From contig JAQGBZ010000600.1 in NCBI GenBank assembly GCA_034687125.1, positions 1 through 27,732 of the forward strand: a stretch of 27,732 nt of DNA, read 5' to 3'. How positions within the stretch are numbered: position 1 is the first letter of the stretch; every line of letters starts with the position of its first letter. This stretch comes from Neelides folsomi. Taxonomy: Eukaryota > Arthropoda > Collembola > Neelipleona > Neelidae. The notes under the pieces are model-generated. The model searched no databases, was not told the DNA's origin, and saw nothing but the letters and a program-made list of their open reading frames with translations. A program made the translations under genes and the position numbers. Of the stretch, positions 12,089 through 24,400 are shown in pieces.

Positions 12089-12220
12089 AAATTGTTACTA
12101 TTTTATTATTACAGAATCATTATTATTGAATTGATAGTAAATCATATTAAAGTTCTTTCAACCCAAGAAGATATTTTTCCCTTAGATAATTCTGCGATCG
12201 AAATCAATAATATTATTTAA
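12089..12220 (+). pseudogene. Possible IR C-terminal remnant
   Basis: A short frame, possibly entered at an acceptor (TTATTACAG, to 12114), reads IIIIELIVNHIKVLSTQEDI and ends TAA at 12218-12220. It resembles the end of the last membrane helix of the receptor at 5515 (CFVELIIVNIHYLSYIF), with ELI-V-N-H-I-LS in common. No upstream receptor exons are present, so it would be a scrap of a lost receptor just before the intact one at 12595. The match is short and AT-biased, so chance is possible. Confidence 0.3.
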
Positions 12221-12594
12221 TAATATTAATAAGTTATGTAATAATTTTATTAAAAAGTTTAATTAAGATTATCTACTAATTAATTATATGAACCCCATTA
12301 TTAAACTATTAACATTATTAATTACAGATATATAATTTACATAATTAAATACATATTTAGATTTGATTAAAATATATTATTCATTACATCATTAGCAAAA
12401 TGTTACTTTGATATACCTTGAATTTGAATTTAAGGGCACCATCAGTCTAGACAATTTTGTATGTCTGTATATATAATTATAATTAAACAAATTATACATA
12501 AAATGTTTAATTTTGAATAATATAAAAAACGCTCTTTAGAAATATGTCCCATTAAGTTTCATTCAAATGATAAATCAAGGAGCATATAAATCTA
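12221..12594. other. Upstream region of the second receptor
   Basis: AT-rich with no coding signal. It should hold the promoter of the receptor at 12595; I see no decisive core element. Confidence 0.4.
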
Positions 12595-14583
12595 ATGTTC
12601 ATAAACTATTACATTGCTATTTTAAACTTATTTCAAGTTCAAATCCAATTGATCGAAAATCATGAATTTTTATTTAATAATTTACCCACAATGTTAAATT
12701 GCCATGTTGATTTAACTCATTGGCTTCCTCATAGCAACACATTGGCCGTGGATTTACTTCCAAACCTACATTTAAATTTTAATACAATTACTTACAAAAT
12801 AATCTACGTAGCAAATAGAGAAACGGATAAATCATATTTAGAAAGAAAAGTCACGCCGAGTTTAATTTCACGTTCAAATCACATTCGCCGATTTGGTCAA
12901 CGTTTAATCTACATGACGACAACTCCATTTGTTACACATTTAATTGTCTGGATTTATCATTCGATTCAAAGTTTAACGTCAACTCAACAAAATTACTTTT
13001 TTATATTTTTCGATGACGAACAATTCCATCTGCATAAAAATTTAAATTATAATTCGAATTTTGCCCCAATGGTCCAACACAATTTTTATCTCATGATGGA
13101 TTTAAAAATATTCATTTTTAATCTCAATCAACCTTCAACTTATATTTATTGCTACGCTTGCCAAATAAACCAAAAATTAAGATTTTTGTCAAACAATCAA
13201 CTAAATTTCGAAGATTACGATCACAATTTTAAATTAATTAATAAAAATGGTAATTTAATTCCGATTGCTGTCACTGATACTTCTTTGACTTTAAATTTAA
13301 CCAAACATGAACAGAATTTATTTTGGAAAACAAATTGCAAAGATTTATCATCCCAATTTTGTATTCCACATATTCAAATCTTTAAACTTTTGGCAATTTA
13401 CGCCAACGTGACTTTAACATTTTCCTCAACTATGCCTAAATTCAAAGTTAATAATTTAGAATTACCTTTTTTACCGCACATTTTGGCAGATATTAGAACT
13501 TTCAATGATGAGAAATACAAAGCCGGAAAACAATTTATTTTTCAAAATAAGAATTTACGACTTTTTTACTGCAGCGTTTCTTCGGATTTCGAAAGACTCG
13601 ATTGGACAATTTTAATTAAAGCTTACGATCGAAGTTCTTGGTCTTTAATAATATTGGCAATGTTAGTAATGTCATTGCTCTTTTCTTATTTTGCTAATTA
13701 CAATTCTAATCAAAATGATCAAAACAAGGCCAGTTTTTATTGGGATATTTTTTCTCGGAGCATGATGAATTTATTCAGGATTTTAATCAGAGAAGGAGAT
13801 ATCAAAAATGAAGATTTTACTAAATTGGTTTGCTGTTGGTCTTTTCTTTGTTTAATCCTCAGATTTAACTACGAGAGTGCAATTACATTAAATTTAACAA
13901 TCCCAATATTGCCAAAACCTATAGAAAATATCACATTGCTTTACAACAAAGGTTTTAAATTATTAAATGTTGGGCTTGACCAGAGATCGGAAATTGTTCA
14001 AAATTCATTTTACATGAATTGGATTAAAAATCATTGCCCGTTTGGAAGAACAAATTTTAATTCTTGTATTATTCTTGATAATGGAAGGAGAAAGGGAGAT
14101 ATAACTTCTATGACTGTTTTAGATCACGAATTTTCTAAATGCATGGCATTCATTGAAGAAATAGAATCACTTGTTTTAACAGATCCTAACAATCAGCCAC
14201 CAATAATAAAAATAACACGAAACAAAAAGATTTGCAATTATGCACAAAAAATTAAACTTAATGTCGATCAATCGTTTTATTTTAAAGGGTTTCTCTCAAA
14301 CACTTTGTATTCAATATTGCAAAATTTGTACGAAATTGGGATTGTGGATCGAATTTATAATAATAAATTATATTCCACAAAATTAGCAAATAATTTGTTG
14401 AGCATATCAAAAATGTCGGAATTTGACAAGAAATTTATGAAATTAAAAAACAAATCGAAGGATCACAATGCAAAACCATTAATAATGAATTCGCATCTTT
14501 CCTTGGCTTTTGCTCTTTTAAGCATTTTGTTATTTATTTCAATTGCAATATTTGTCATTGAAAATTACATTTATTTAATTTAA
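12595..14583 (+). CDS. Second divergent ionotropic receptor (IR), intronless
   Basis: One frame of 662 residues. The N-terminus (MFINYYIAILNLFQVQIQLI) can serve as a signal peptide. A long extracellular region follows to about 345. M1 lies near 347-370 (SSWSLIILAMLVMSLLFSYF), a pore region about 380-400, M3 near 408-436 (TKLVCCWSFLCLILRFNYESA), S2 about 440-630 with cysteines in NHCPFG and SCIIL, and M4 at 635-660 (LSLAFALLSILLFISIAIF) running to the stop. The order is that of an ionotropic receptor, but it shares little direct sequence with the receptor at 5515, so the two are old paralogues. Membrane cation channel of chemosensory type; ligand unknown. The canonical pore and ligand-binding residues of glutamate receptors are not recognisable, as usual for divergent IRs. 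Ends with M4, leaving almost no cytoplasmic tail. Confidence 0.8.
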   Translation: MFINYYIAILNLFQVQIQLIENHEFLFNNLPTMLNCHVDLTHWLPHSNTLAVDLLPNLHLNFNTITYKIIYVANRETDKSYLERKVTPSLISRSNHIRRFGQRLIYMTTTPFVTHLIVWIYHSIQSLTSTQQNYFFIFFDDEQFHLHKNLNYNSNFAPMVQHNFYLMMDLKIFIFNLNQPSTYIYCYACQINQKLRFLSNNQLNFEDYDHNFKLINKNGNLIPIAVTDTSLTLNLTKHEQNLFWKTNCKDLSSQFCIPHIQIFKLLAIYANVTLTFSSTMPKFKVNNLELPFLPHILADIRTFNDEKYKAGKQFIFQNKNLRLFYCSVSSDFERLDWTILIKAYDRSSWSLIILAMLVMSLLFSYFANYNSNQNDQNKASFYWDIFSRSMMNLFRILIREGDIKNEDFTKLVCCWSFLCLILRFNYESAITLNLTIPILPKPIENITLLYNKGFKLLNVGLDQRSEIVQNSFYMNWIKNHCPFGRTNFNSCIILDNGRRKGDITSMTVLDHEFSKCMAFIEEIESLVLTDPNNQPPIIKITRNKKICNYAQKIKLNVDQSFYFKGFLSNTLYSILQNLYEIGIVDRIYNNKLYSTKLANNLLSISKMSEFDKKFMKLKNKSKDHNAKPLIMNSHLSLAFALLSILLFISIAIFVIENYIYLI

Positions 14584-15006
14584 TTCGAAATTCAAGTTAA
14601 TTTAACTTAATTCAAAATTAAAATTAATTTAAATAAAATTTCAAGTAAATCGATTTTGTTAAAAATGTCAATGTAAAAGAATGATTCAACAAGGGAAATT
14701 TAGATGCCAATATTTGGTTTAATTTTATTTATCACATTATTAACTTTCACATATTATATTTGGATTTAATTGATAACATTAAAGATTTGAATTTCAAATG
14801 ATAACTATAAACAATGTTGAGAAAACTATAACTATTATGTAATGATATAACTCTATTTGCAATATTGCACAGATTGCATTTATGATTAATAATGTTGCGT
14901 TGTAATCTTAATAGAATTTCAATTGTACAATTCTTTTTAATTATAATTTGAATGAATCATCAGTGAATTTCGACTTCCCTCATAGCAATTTGAAGAATTG
15001 TAAGAT
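14584..15006. other. Convergent 3' spacer between IR and Alas
   Basis: The receptor (plus strand) and Alas (minus strand) converge here. Apart from the poly(A) signal at 14632 and an imperfect palindrome just after the receptor stop (14591-14613, TTCAAGTTAA...), nothing is visible. Confidence 0.5.
14632..14637 (+). terminator. Candidate poly(A) signal for the second receptor
   Basis: AATAAA, 49 bases after the receptor's stop codon. Position and match are good, but the region is AT-rich, so chance occurrence is possible. Confidence 0.4.
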
Positions 15007-17420
15007 TCAAGCAGAAGCAGCAACTTGAGGGCAATTTGGAATTTCGCACGAGTTGAACATTGAAGAAACTTGTGAGCCAGAATTGAAATCGTAGCGAATT
15101 CGAGATTCCAATTTCTCGAAATTCACCGTCTTCTTGCAATACGTACATTCCTAAAATTTCAATAAAGAAATAAACTTATTAAATAATCCACATTATTAAA
15201 TAATCAAAATTATTAAACATTAGTTCAATTCATAATTAGAAAGTTAAAACAAAGTAAGCTTCAGGTAAACTTAAATTATTAAAATTCCAAAAATGATAAT
15301 ATTAAAGATTTATTTATTTCTGTTAACTTACACTTGAGCATGGATTCGCCTTTAGCGGGATTCCAAGTGACGTCCAAACTTCCACCAAATCATTAACAAA
15401 AGTGTCCATCATTGCAACCGTGTGGTGTGGCGTTGGCGCAATTCTCAATTTCTCCTCTCCCCTTGGCACTGTTGGATAATTAATAGCTTGGACGTAGTGG
15501 CCTTTACGCTTCAACAATTCATCAGAAACCATGCTGCTCAATTGCGGATCACCAATCTGAATAAATTAATAAATTAAAATTATTAAAATTGAACATTAAT
15601 TTAATTAATTGTTAATCGTTAACTAAATATTTTAATTGTTAATTATAAAGTAATTATAATAATTATTAAAATAAAGTAAACTTACGAAAACAGGTATAAT
15701 GTGTGATGGAGTGTGCTCAACCGAAATTCCCCGTCCCATTAAACTTTCCCTCAAATATCGAACATTGAATTGATGTTTCGCCCTTAAAGCTCTTCCTTCA
15801 TCGGATCTCAAAATCCTGACAGCTTCCAAAGCCCCGGCTAGAACCGTCGGAGGGAGCGAAGTTGTAAAAATAAATCCAGCAGCGTAGCTTCTGACCATGT
15901 CGACTAGTTCAGCTTCTCCGGCAATGTAACCGCCAATGTTCCCAAATGCTTTTCCCAAAGTTCCCGAAATGATGTCCATTTCCTTCAAGAGCCCTTCGCG
16001 CTCTCCGATCCCAGCACCATTTTGACCATAAAGACCAACTGCATGAACTTCGTCAATGTAAGTCAAAGCCCCGTGGGAATGAGCGACAGAGCAAAGTTCA
16101 TCCAATGGGCAAATTGCTCCCGTCATTGAATGGACAGTTTCAAATGCGACGATCTTTGGAACTCCCGATGGTGATTTTGAAAGAATTTCTTGGAGATGTT
16201 TTGGATCGTTGTGACGGAAAATGTGCTTTTTAACTCCGGAGTTTTTAATTCCTTGGATCATCGATGCATGATTTCCGGCATCGGAGTAAATTTCACAACC
16301 TGGAAATATTAAATTATATAAATTAATATTCAACATTTATAAACCAGGATTTCACAAATGAGTAAATATAAAATTAACAATTATGAAAAACAATTATGAA
16401 ATTACAAAAAACAATAATATCGATAATACTTATAATTAAATTATTATTAATTATAATTACAATAAAATTAATATAGTTTATTTCCATTTACCTGGCAGTG
16501 CTTTCGCAAGGGTGAAAAGCGTCGAATCATTTGCCACAAAACAAGAAGTGAAGAGAAGTGCAGAAGGCTTTTGATGTAAACTCGCCAATTCGGCTTCAAG
16601 AGTTTCATGGAAAACCGTGTTGCCAGAAATGTTTCGAGTTCCCCCAGCACCAGCTCCGTGGTTCTCCAAAGCATTCCTAATCACAATTTTAATAATTAAA
16701 TTCCTAATTGTTTCACTTATTTAATTCCCTAATGATTAATTAAATTACGAAATATGAATTCTTGTTAATATGTGTATCAGTAATTAAGGTCAACTAATTT
16801 TTAATTAATTAGATTAAATACCTCACAGCATCTTTGACCCTAGGATGGGCGGACATTCCAAGATAGTCATTTGAGCACCAAACCAAAATCGGCTTTTCCG
16901 CCCCGCGACCCAAAGAGAATTCATGGGCCGTTGGGAAGTTGTTGGCCGATCGAAGGACTTTCTTGAACACGCGATAAGAATGGTCATTTTTCTTCTTTTG
17001 GATTGCGTCGACGAAAAAGTCCTTGTACGCGAAACCTCCACTTGACTTCTTGATTTCGATAACGTCACGACGAACTTCCGGGCTTGCCTCCTTCACCGTC
17101 ACAGCATTCAAAAATGGACATTGCTTTTCATCATTACCTAAAGTAAATTAACATAATTAATTTAATAAGTTAATTTAATCAAATTAGTTTAACGAAGTTA
17201 ATTCTATATTTTATTAACTTCCAATTGAGTAAATTAGGAATTAAAATTAAGGATTGATTTAATTTATTGGAACCTTACCGGTCGTGATTGGATGGCGTGA
17301 AGGAAAAGAAGAGAGAACTTTTCCAAAAACGGGACATTGATCTCCGAATGTCTTGAGGAGATTGACCCCTTGGTTCCGAATCAGCGGAGTTGGAAGACGA
17401 GTCAGAAATGGGCAAGGCAT
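15007..17420 (-). CDS. Alas: 5-aminolevulinate synthase, mitochondrial, six exons
   Basis: Exons in transcript order: 17420-17279, 17137-16822, 16676-16492, 16299-15686, 15556-15332 and 15150-15007, giving 541 residues. The enzyme condenses glycine and succinyl-CoA to 5-aminolevulinate in the mitochondrial matrix, with pyridoxal phosphate; it is the first, rate-limiting step of heme synthesis. The basic N-terminus is a presequence. Three Cys-Pro heme-regulatory motifs, at C3 (PCPFL), C29 (QCPVF) and C54 (QCPFL), predict feedback by heme on import or stability. The core contains [43 protein letters not shown] (cofactor Asp297) and [14 protein letters not shown] with the PLP lysine at about K331. 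PTPHHT and a C-terminal CTYC follow. Length and order match animal ALAS. All introns are short with standard sites. A complete, apparently functional single-copy-type gene. Confidence 0.95.
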
Positions 17421-19909
17421 CTTCGAAATTAAACCTTCAATAAATAATAATAAATAATAATGTAAAAATGTACAAAAATTATAATTTCAGATTTTCGACC
17501 ATCGGATTAATGTTAGTTTAGAATTAAATAACCTGAGAAATATGAAATGAAAATATAATTACCCTCAAGGTTAATTTAAAGTGTTGAAATTAAAAGACCT
17601 TCAGGACTTTCTAGAAATGTTACGATTACGAATTATCTCTTTATCTTTTTATCACAGTTAGATAAAACTCCACTTTAATACTTTTCCCCCACTTTTGAAC
17701 AAATAGTAATAAATAGAGTAAATAGGAATCGGGAGAACTTTAAATAATAACTTGATCGTACTTATGGACTGTTAAGTCTTCCCTAATGACTTGGCTGGTC
17801 TTGTGACTAGAGATCCGGATTTTTTAAACCAAATGATATTTTATTATTAGCACTAAATAAAAGATTTAGCTAAAAGGGAAAGTTGGTTAAATTCTTATTT
17901 TGAAATTAATTCAATTAATCCTCTTTAGTTCCACCCGGGTTTTAATAATTAAAATCTATCTAATAAACTCTCCAAATTCTTCAATGTACAACAAGTCCAT
18001 GAAACTTAACGCCCTTAACCCTAATTTGAACTTTGAATCCACAAATAAGAAAAATCAATTGATTGTGCAATTTGAAGGGGGATCTTTTAGCGCAGGTCTT
18101 TTTAACTATTTTAGCTTCCTTGCTCCTTTATTTGTATTGTATTTGAGAAATGTATTCTGAGAAAGTGAATGGCAAAACGGTACAATTCCAATTAACGTCC
18201 TTATTATCCCTTAATTGTCATTATAATGCTTTAAATGTACTTAATTACTTCTTTTAATGACATTAACGACAACGAGGATTTAATGTCTTTAATGGGAAAA
18301 TTCTCACCTTGAAGTTTAAATGAGTAAATGGAGCAGGAGAATTTGTTTGACTGAGGATCCTTCAACGTTCAGCAGCAAACAGACGAAAAATAAAATTGAC
18401 ATGAATTTACAAGGAAAGTTGATGAATAAAAATTATTTTTCCCGAGCAAAATGAATTAATATAAATCAACTGGTTTCTATGGTGGCTTTGTATATTGAGA
18501 AATAATTATTATTCAAACCGCATTTGTCCAAAGAAAGATGCGGTGGGAATTTACAATTACAATAAAACAGCTTGGTTTATTTTTTTCCTTTATTGGACTC
18601 CCAATAAATAAAGTTAAACTTGTAAATTGGGTAGAAGTAAAAACTTATGGGAATGTTTTTATGTGAAAGGATTCTCAAAAATGATTTAGTTACTTTGGAC
18701 AAATAAAATATATAACGACCAACAAAACCTGTATATAATACATCTATACACCAATGTATTGTAAATTGAAATAATGCTAATAAAATAATGCTAAATCTAA
18801 TACGAGTATATACCTGTATATTAATATATGGAAAAGAGAAATTATTGTTTGAGTTGATTGAATGTAAATGTGGCGAAATGAATTCTGTGCACCTGTGGCA
18901 ATTCTGGCAATTTATCTTTTTTCCAAGACAATCCACAACAAGGGCAGCGAAGTGAAGTGTTGGGCGAATAAATTCCAGTTTAACTTTTATGCTTCCTTTT
19001 GTAGGTCATGGAATAACTCATTGGAATGAGGTGGAATTTAATACTCTTTTATATTAAATATCTCATTTCATCCATTTCATACTCATTTAACATTTTTAGA
19101 TTTAAGCCTTTATGCATTTAACTAACTAGTAATATAAAATTGTAAAATAAACATTCTTTCATATACCTACAATATGTACATATAATTTAAAATATGAATT
19201 TTTATAATAAATATTTTTATATTTAGGTTTAAATTTTTCTTATATGACTTTAATGTCCCAAATGTTCCTTAAATTACAAATATGTAAAGTTTAAACTCCA
19301 TTTGTTTGTCAGAATTAGAGTTTCATTTTACCAGTTAAAAATATTTAAGTTATATCAATAATTTACAATTGTTTTGCATTCTTTATGCTTTTCACACATC
19401 GGACAATTTGCATTTGTGATAAGTATGTGAATATGAGATAATAATATTATTAAGTGTTTGCATTTATTGAACCAGCTATTGCTTAATTTGAGTCATAGTA
19501 TTTGGATGAAAACACTTTAATGACACTTATAAAATATGTGAATTATGCTCGTATTAGTATTTATTATGATAGCATATTAAATTTTAAATACAATATACTA
19601 TACATAAAAATACAGATACTTGTTCTTATGTAATCATGAGAAAAATGTTTTTATCCAATCCTATATAAAAATATAAATGTGGAATGAACCAGTTAAACTC
19701 AATATCATAAAAATACATAAAATGATTTATTCATCATTTCAGCTGGAAATGCAAATTGTTAATATTCGTCATGAATGTGAATTACAGATATATAAGTACA
19801 ATTATATAAAACATCATTTATATAACATAAATTACAATAGGATAGAAAGGAGAATGAAGTCACTACAACTATTCTAATACTAATGTTGAATTTACATAGG
19901 AATTCCTAA
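17421..19909. other. Long intergenic region between two minus-strand genes
   Basis: This holds the Alas promoter side (17421 to about 18000) and the 3' side of the zinc-finger gene. A minus-strand frame at 18577-18936 (119 codons, beginning MDCLGKKINCQNCHRC) and a plus-strand frame at 17900-18160 are open, but composition is AT-driven and no family or splice structure supports them. Short AT-rich tandem words occur near 18770-18800. Nothing else is evident. Confidence 0.4.
17633..17665. promoter_or_regulatory. Cluster of GATA-type motifs upstream of Alas
   Basis: Four GATA cores fall within 33 bases: TTATCT at 17633 and 17641, TTATCA at 17649, AGATAA at 17660. They lie about 215-245 bases upstream of the Alas start codon. 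GATA factors control ALAS in vertebrate erythroid cells, and GATA/Serpent-type factors act in arthropod fat body and blood cells, so a role is plausible. AT-rich sequence makes such words common, hence the modest confidence. Confidence 0.3.
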
Positions 19910-21431
19910 TTAATTAAAAACAGTCTCTAATAATTCGTGATCGAATGGTTCGCATATTGCCAAATGTGCATCGTAATTTGCTTGATCGGAGAATTCACCT
20001 GAGCACGTGTCGCATTTCCGAACTTCATTATTTTCTTCCCATTCAAAATCTCCCGTCCCATTCGCTTCAATTGATAATTCTGAAATTAAAATCGCAATTA
20101 AAATATTAATTAAATTAAAAATCCAATTAAAACATTAGTTATTATAATGATTCATTAATGATCCATTAAAGATTTTGGAAATTGATCCATTCTTTATTTC
20201 TATTCTGTGTATTTAATATATATTTAATGATTAATGATTCTCAATTCCAATAGAATTACCTTCATATTCAATTATATGATTATTCATCTGACCATTTGAA
20301 CTTTGACCCGAAATCGGAGGAGCAACAAATCTAAAATCTTTGTGTTTGGCTGCATGGTGTCGGAGTCTATTCCCATTGCTATTAAATTTCATGTAACAAA
20401 AAGCGCAATCGTAAGGTTTAATTCCATCATGGATTTTCATGTGCTTCAAAAGAGAAGAACTCGAACTGAGGATTTTCCTGCATTTATTACATTGGAACTT
20501 CTTGGTTTGGGCCGTTGGAAGAATCGCGAGTTTTTTATCCGAATTTTCATTGTGGATTAACATGTGCTTGGCCAATTGGAGAGAATTTCGAAATGCCATT
20601 TTGCAAATAACACAATTAAGCCAAGGTTTTTGTTCAGGTTGACCGTTTTTCTTCAAATGGATCTTTATGTGACACATCAAATCTTGATGTCTTGTAAAAC
20701 TCCGATTGCATTCAGCACAATTAAAAATTGAATTGGGCTTGAAGGATTTTACAATTGAGATTGGAACGGAAGAATCTCTATTGTTTGGCATTGGCTTCGA
20801 TGGCGATTTTAATGATTTTTCTTCTTTGTGTCTCTCCATATGATGAATGTAAGTAAAAATCCTCGTAAAGGTTTCTGAACAAATATCACATTTGTGGAAT
20901 TCTGGTGAGGAACTCGAACTGTCAACTAAAACAACAAATTATAATTAACATAAATATTTTAATTATCTTATTTACAAATGTATTAATGCTATAAAAATTA
21001 ATTAAATTATAATTATAATATAAACAAGTTAATATTATTTTCAAACCTTCAATTGTTTTATTGATCTTATCATCATAATTTAATTGGAGAACTTGGTTTG
21101 GATATTCGACACCAAAGGGATCTTTCTTTCCTTTTTGACATTCATCAATTAACCCTTTTTGATTGATTTCAACTATAAATGTAAAAATGACATTTAATTT
21201 TAACTATGAAAGTAAATTTAATATCAAGATAATTAAAAGAGGCTGGGTTGCATTTAAAGATAATTTTAATTACGCGGATCATTTCCAGTTTCATCAATGA
21301 ATTCATTTTCTTCAAATTCAAGCGTTAAATTTTGATTTGGTGGGATTTCGACGAAATTGCTCGATTCATCTAAAATTTAAAATATATATTGCATTTTTTG
21401 AATCCATGTATCACAATATCACAGCATCACA

Positions 21432-21465
<34 letters not shown>

Positions 21466-24400
21466 TTAATTATTGTTTAAATAACATTGTTAAATTAAAA
21501 TAAATTCGTATAAGTTTATACTTTGATATTTGTTGATTTTATTAGCGGGAGTTATTTTCTTAATTTTGTATTCTTTCGGATGTCTCCTTTTCATATGAGC
21601 GTTTAAAATATATTGTTCATAAAATCTTTCATCACACAAATCGCATTTCACTTTTTTGTCTTCGGTGTGTCTTATCAAATGGCGAGCAAAATCGAAATAA
21701 ACGCGAGAAGTCTTTGGACAAAATTTGCACTTGTACATTCCGTTTTTCTTATGTTTTTTAAGGTGAACTCGAAATATCTTAATGTTGGTGAATGTTTCAT
21801 TGCAGATTTTACATTCGTGCTTTGATTCAATTTTCTTTTCTTCCAGATTTTCAGTTTTGGGAAATAATTCAATTATTCGAGAATCCATTTTCGTTCCTTC
21901 GTTTTTATGTTTTGCCAAATGTGCTTGGAAATGATCATTTCTATCGTAAAGTTTCTCACAAATTTTGCATTTAAAATTTCGATTTTTCGCTTTATTCAGT
22001 TTCCTTATCTTTACATATTCAGAATCGTTCAGGTTTAGATTTTCAAAGCCCTTTGGGTTCTTCGGATTCTCTGACCTCAAGTGAATCGTAATATGTTTCA
22101 ACAGATCATATTTGCGTGCGGATCGTTTTCCACAAATCTGACATTCAAAAGGCTTGAGAACCCTCGAGTTTTTTCTGCTTCCGATATAATTTGCGAATTT
22201 TATTTTCCTTTTCTTCACATAAAGAATTTTGGAATTTTGATCTTCAAAAGTAATAATACAAATATTGATTAAGGCTTGTCAATTTAAATACAAGTATTAT
22301 ACAATGCCATTATTATACAAGAGCACATATGGTAAATAAAATATATTCAGGTTAATGTATGTAAAGAATAACAAAATTCCATGGATTTCCCTATGATTTT
22401 CATTATTCCCTATGTGCTCTTACTTAATAATGGCATTGTATAATCAAAATTATTCCTTTTAAAATATAATATGAAATACCTTTATTTGGCGAGAGCTCAA
22501 TATTTGAAATTGGTTTATCTTTATGATAACGACTTGTGTGTTTTTCCAAAAAGACGCTGTGAGGAAAATTCATTTCACACACATTGCATTTATAACGATT
22601 ATTCTTATTGTGGAATTTCATATTGTGTAAATTCAAATTGAACTGTCGCTTGAATCCTTTTCTGCACAATTTGCAACTGAATGGCAATGTTTCAAAATCA
22701 TCCTCATAATCCAAATTATTCATTTTTGAGTCAGGAAAAATTTCCTTTCCAATGTGAGATTTCAAATGATCGTCCAAACTCGCCGTAGTCGAAAAAGCCT
22801 TTCCACATAAATTGCAATTAAATCGGGTTCTTTTCGTTTTCAAAGTTGTTGTTGAAGTCATTTGGTTCTCAGTTTCCAATTTCAGTGATGAAGTTTCGTG
22901 AATAGTCAGATGCCTTTTCAAACTTGTAAAATGATTGAAAGATTTTCCACATTGTGTGCATTCGTGGGGTTTTTCTCCAGTGTGTGTCCGAATGTGTTCC
23001 AGATATTTATTCTCATTGTATAATATTTTATTGCAGAAATGGCACACAAAGCTTTTATCGTCTCTTTGATGTGATGATTTCGGAAGTTGAGAATTAGCAC
23101 CAATGGACAATTTTTCATCTTCTACTTTGGGTTCATTTGGAGTTTGAAGAGAATAACAATCTATGAAAAAAAACATGAATTTCATCTTTTTTCTCAACTA
23201 ATTGTTATTGTTAAAAGTAGTCATACTAAATAAACTAATAATATTAAACTGACTTTGAGTGAGATAACTGTTCAATTAAATATTTCAATTAAATATTTCT
23301 TACTAATAATCTTCAATTCGAGATCTTCATCTTCTGACACAAACGGATCTTCAAGAACTTCATGTTTAACATAAGGTTGAAATTGATTTGAATTTTCCAA
23401 TTCATTTCCAATTCCCTCTTCACCATTTTGAGTCGATCGTTCAGAAACCAAATTGCGAGTTTTGTATTCTAAAACAAAATAAATTGTTGAATCAATCAAG
23501 TTTCATTATTAAATCAAAAGGACAAATAACTTACATACTTTTTATATAAATGATAATTTAGAAATCCAATTTCAATAGTTTTAAACAACAATTAAATGAA
23601 AATTCATACCTGAACTCCTATTAGTGTAACGTTGATATTTGCTCATTTGCGGTCTTTTGGAATTCATATTGGCAGAATGCCTATTACGCACGTGAAGTAT
23701 CATATTGTATCTCTCCAAGAAAGAATGATCGCAGATTTTACATTTATATGGTCTGATTCCGGTGTGGATTTTTAAATGACGACAAAAATTTCCATAACTA
23801 CAAATTCTCAAATTGCAAACTTTACAAACGAATTTCTTATCTTTACTGTGCGTCCGCATGTGCTCTTTACATAGGGAAGGATCAGTAAAAGTTTGGTCGC
23901 ATAATTGGCATTCCTTCCAATTGAGAAGCAAAAGATGACCTTTAGGATCAAAACGAGTTGAATCTAAAATATTAATTAAATTTAATTACTAATTATACCT
24001 CGTTAACTATATTTAACAAATAAAGTAATCAAATTAAAATGATTACGAGTGCTAATCATTTTTCTTGTTTAATTACAATATAATGAATAATGATAGAAAA
24101 CTAATATACCTGAATTTTTATGAACTTTTGAATTAATCTTTTTTGAGCTTTCTTTCAAAATCTTTTTCCTTCCAGTATTTTTAATTGAGTTATTCTGACA
24201 ATTAACTTTGTGAAAAATAGTCAAATGATTTTGTAAAGTTTCCTTCAATGAGAATTTCATCTTGCACATTTTGCAGTTGAATGGTTTTTCTCCATGGGAC
24301 TTTAAATGTCGCTGATATTGAATTTCTCCACATCGTGCAAGAACTTTCCCACAAATTTTGCATTTCACTTTCTGGTTGTGAACGGTCCTCATGTGACGTC

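Noticed and set aside
17900..18160. Plus-strand frame of 86 codons upstream of Alas
   Set aside because: It starts only with TTG, has no family resemblance and lies in what should be Alas promoter DNA.
18577..18936. Minus-strand frame of 119 codons beginning MDCLGKKINCQNCHRC
   Set aside because: Composition after the first 20 codons is typical of chance frames in AT-rich DNA (Ile, Phe, Tyr, Asn), and there is no recognisable domain or splice partner.
20303..20642. Plus-strand frames opposite the zinc-finger exons
   Set aside because: They are antisense shadows of C2H2 coding; similar shadows occur over 21613-22272 and 24281-24488.
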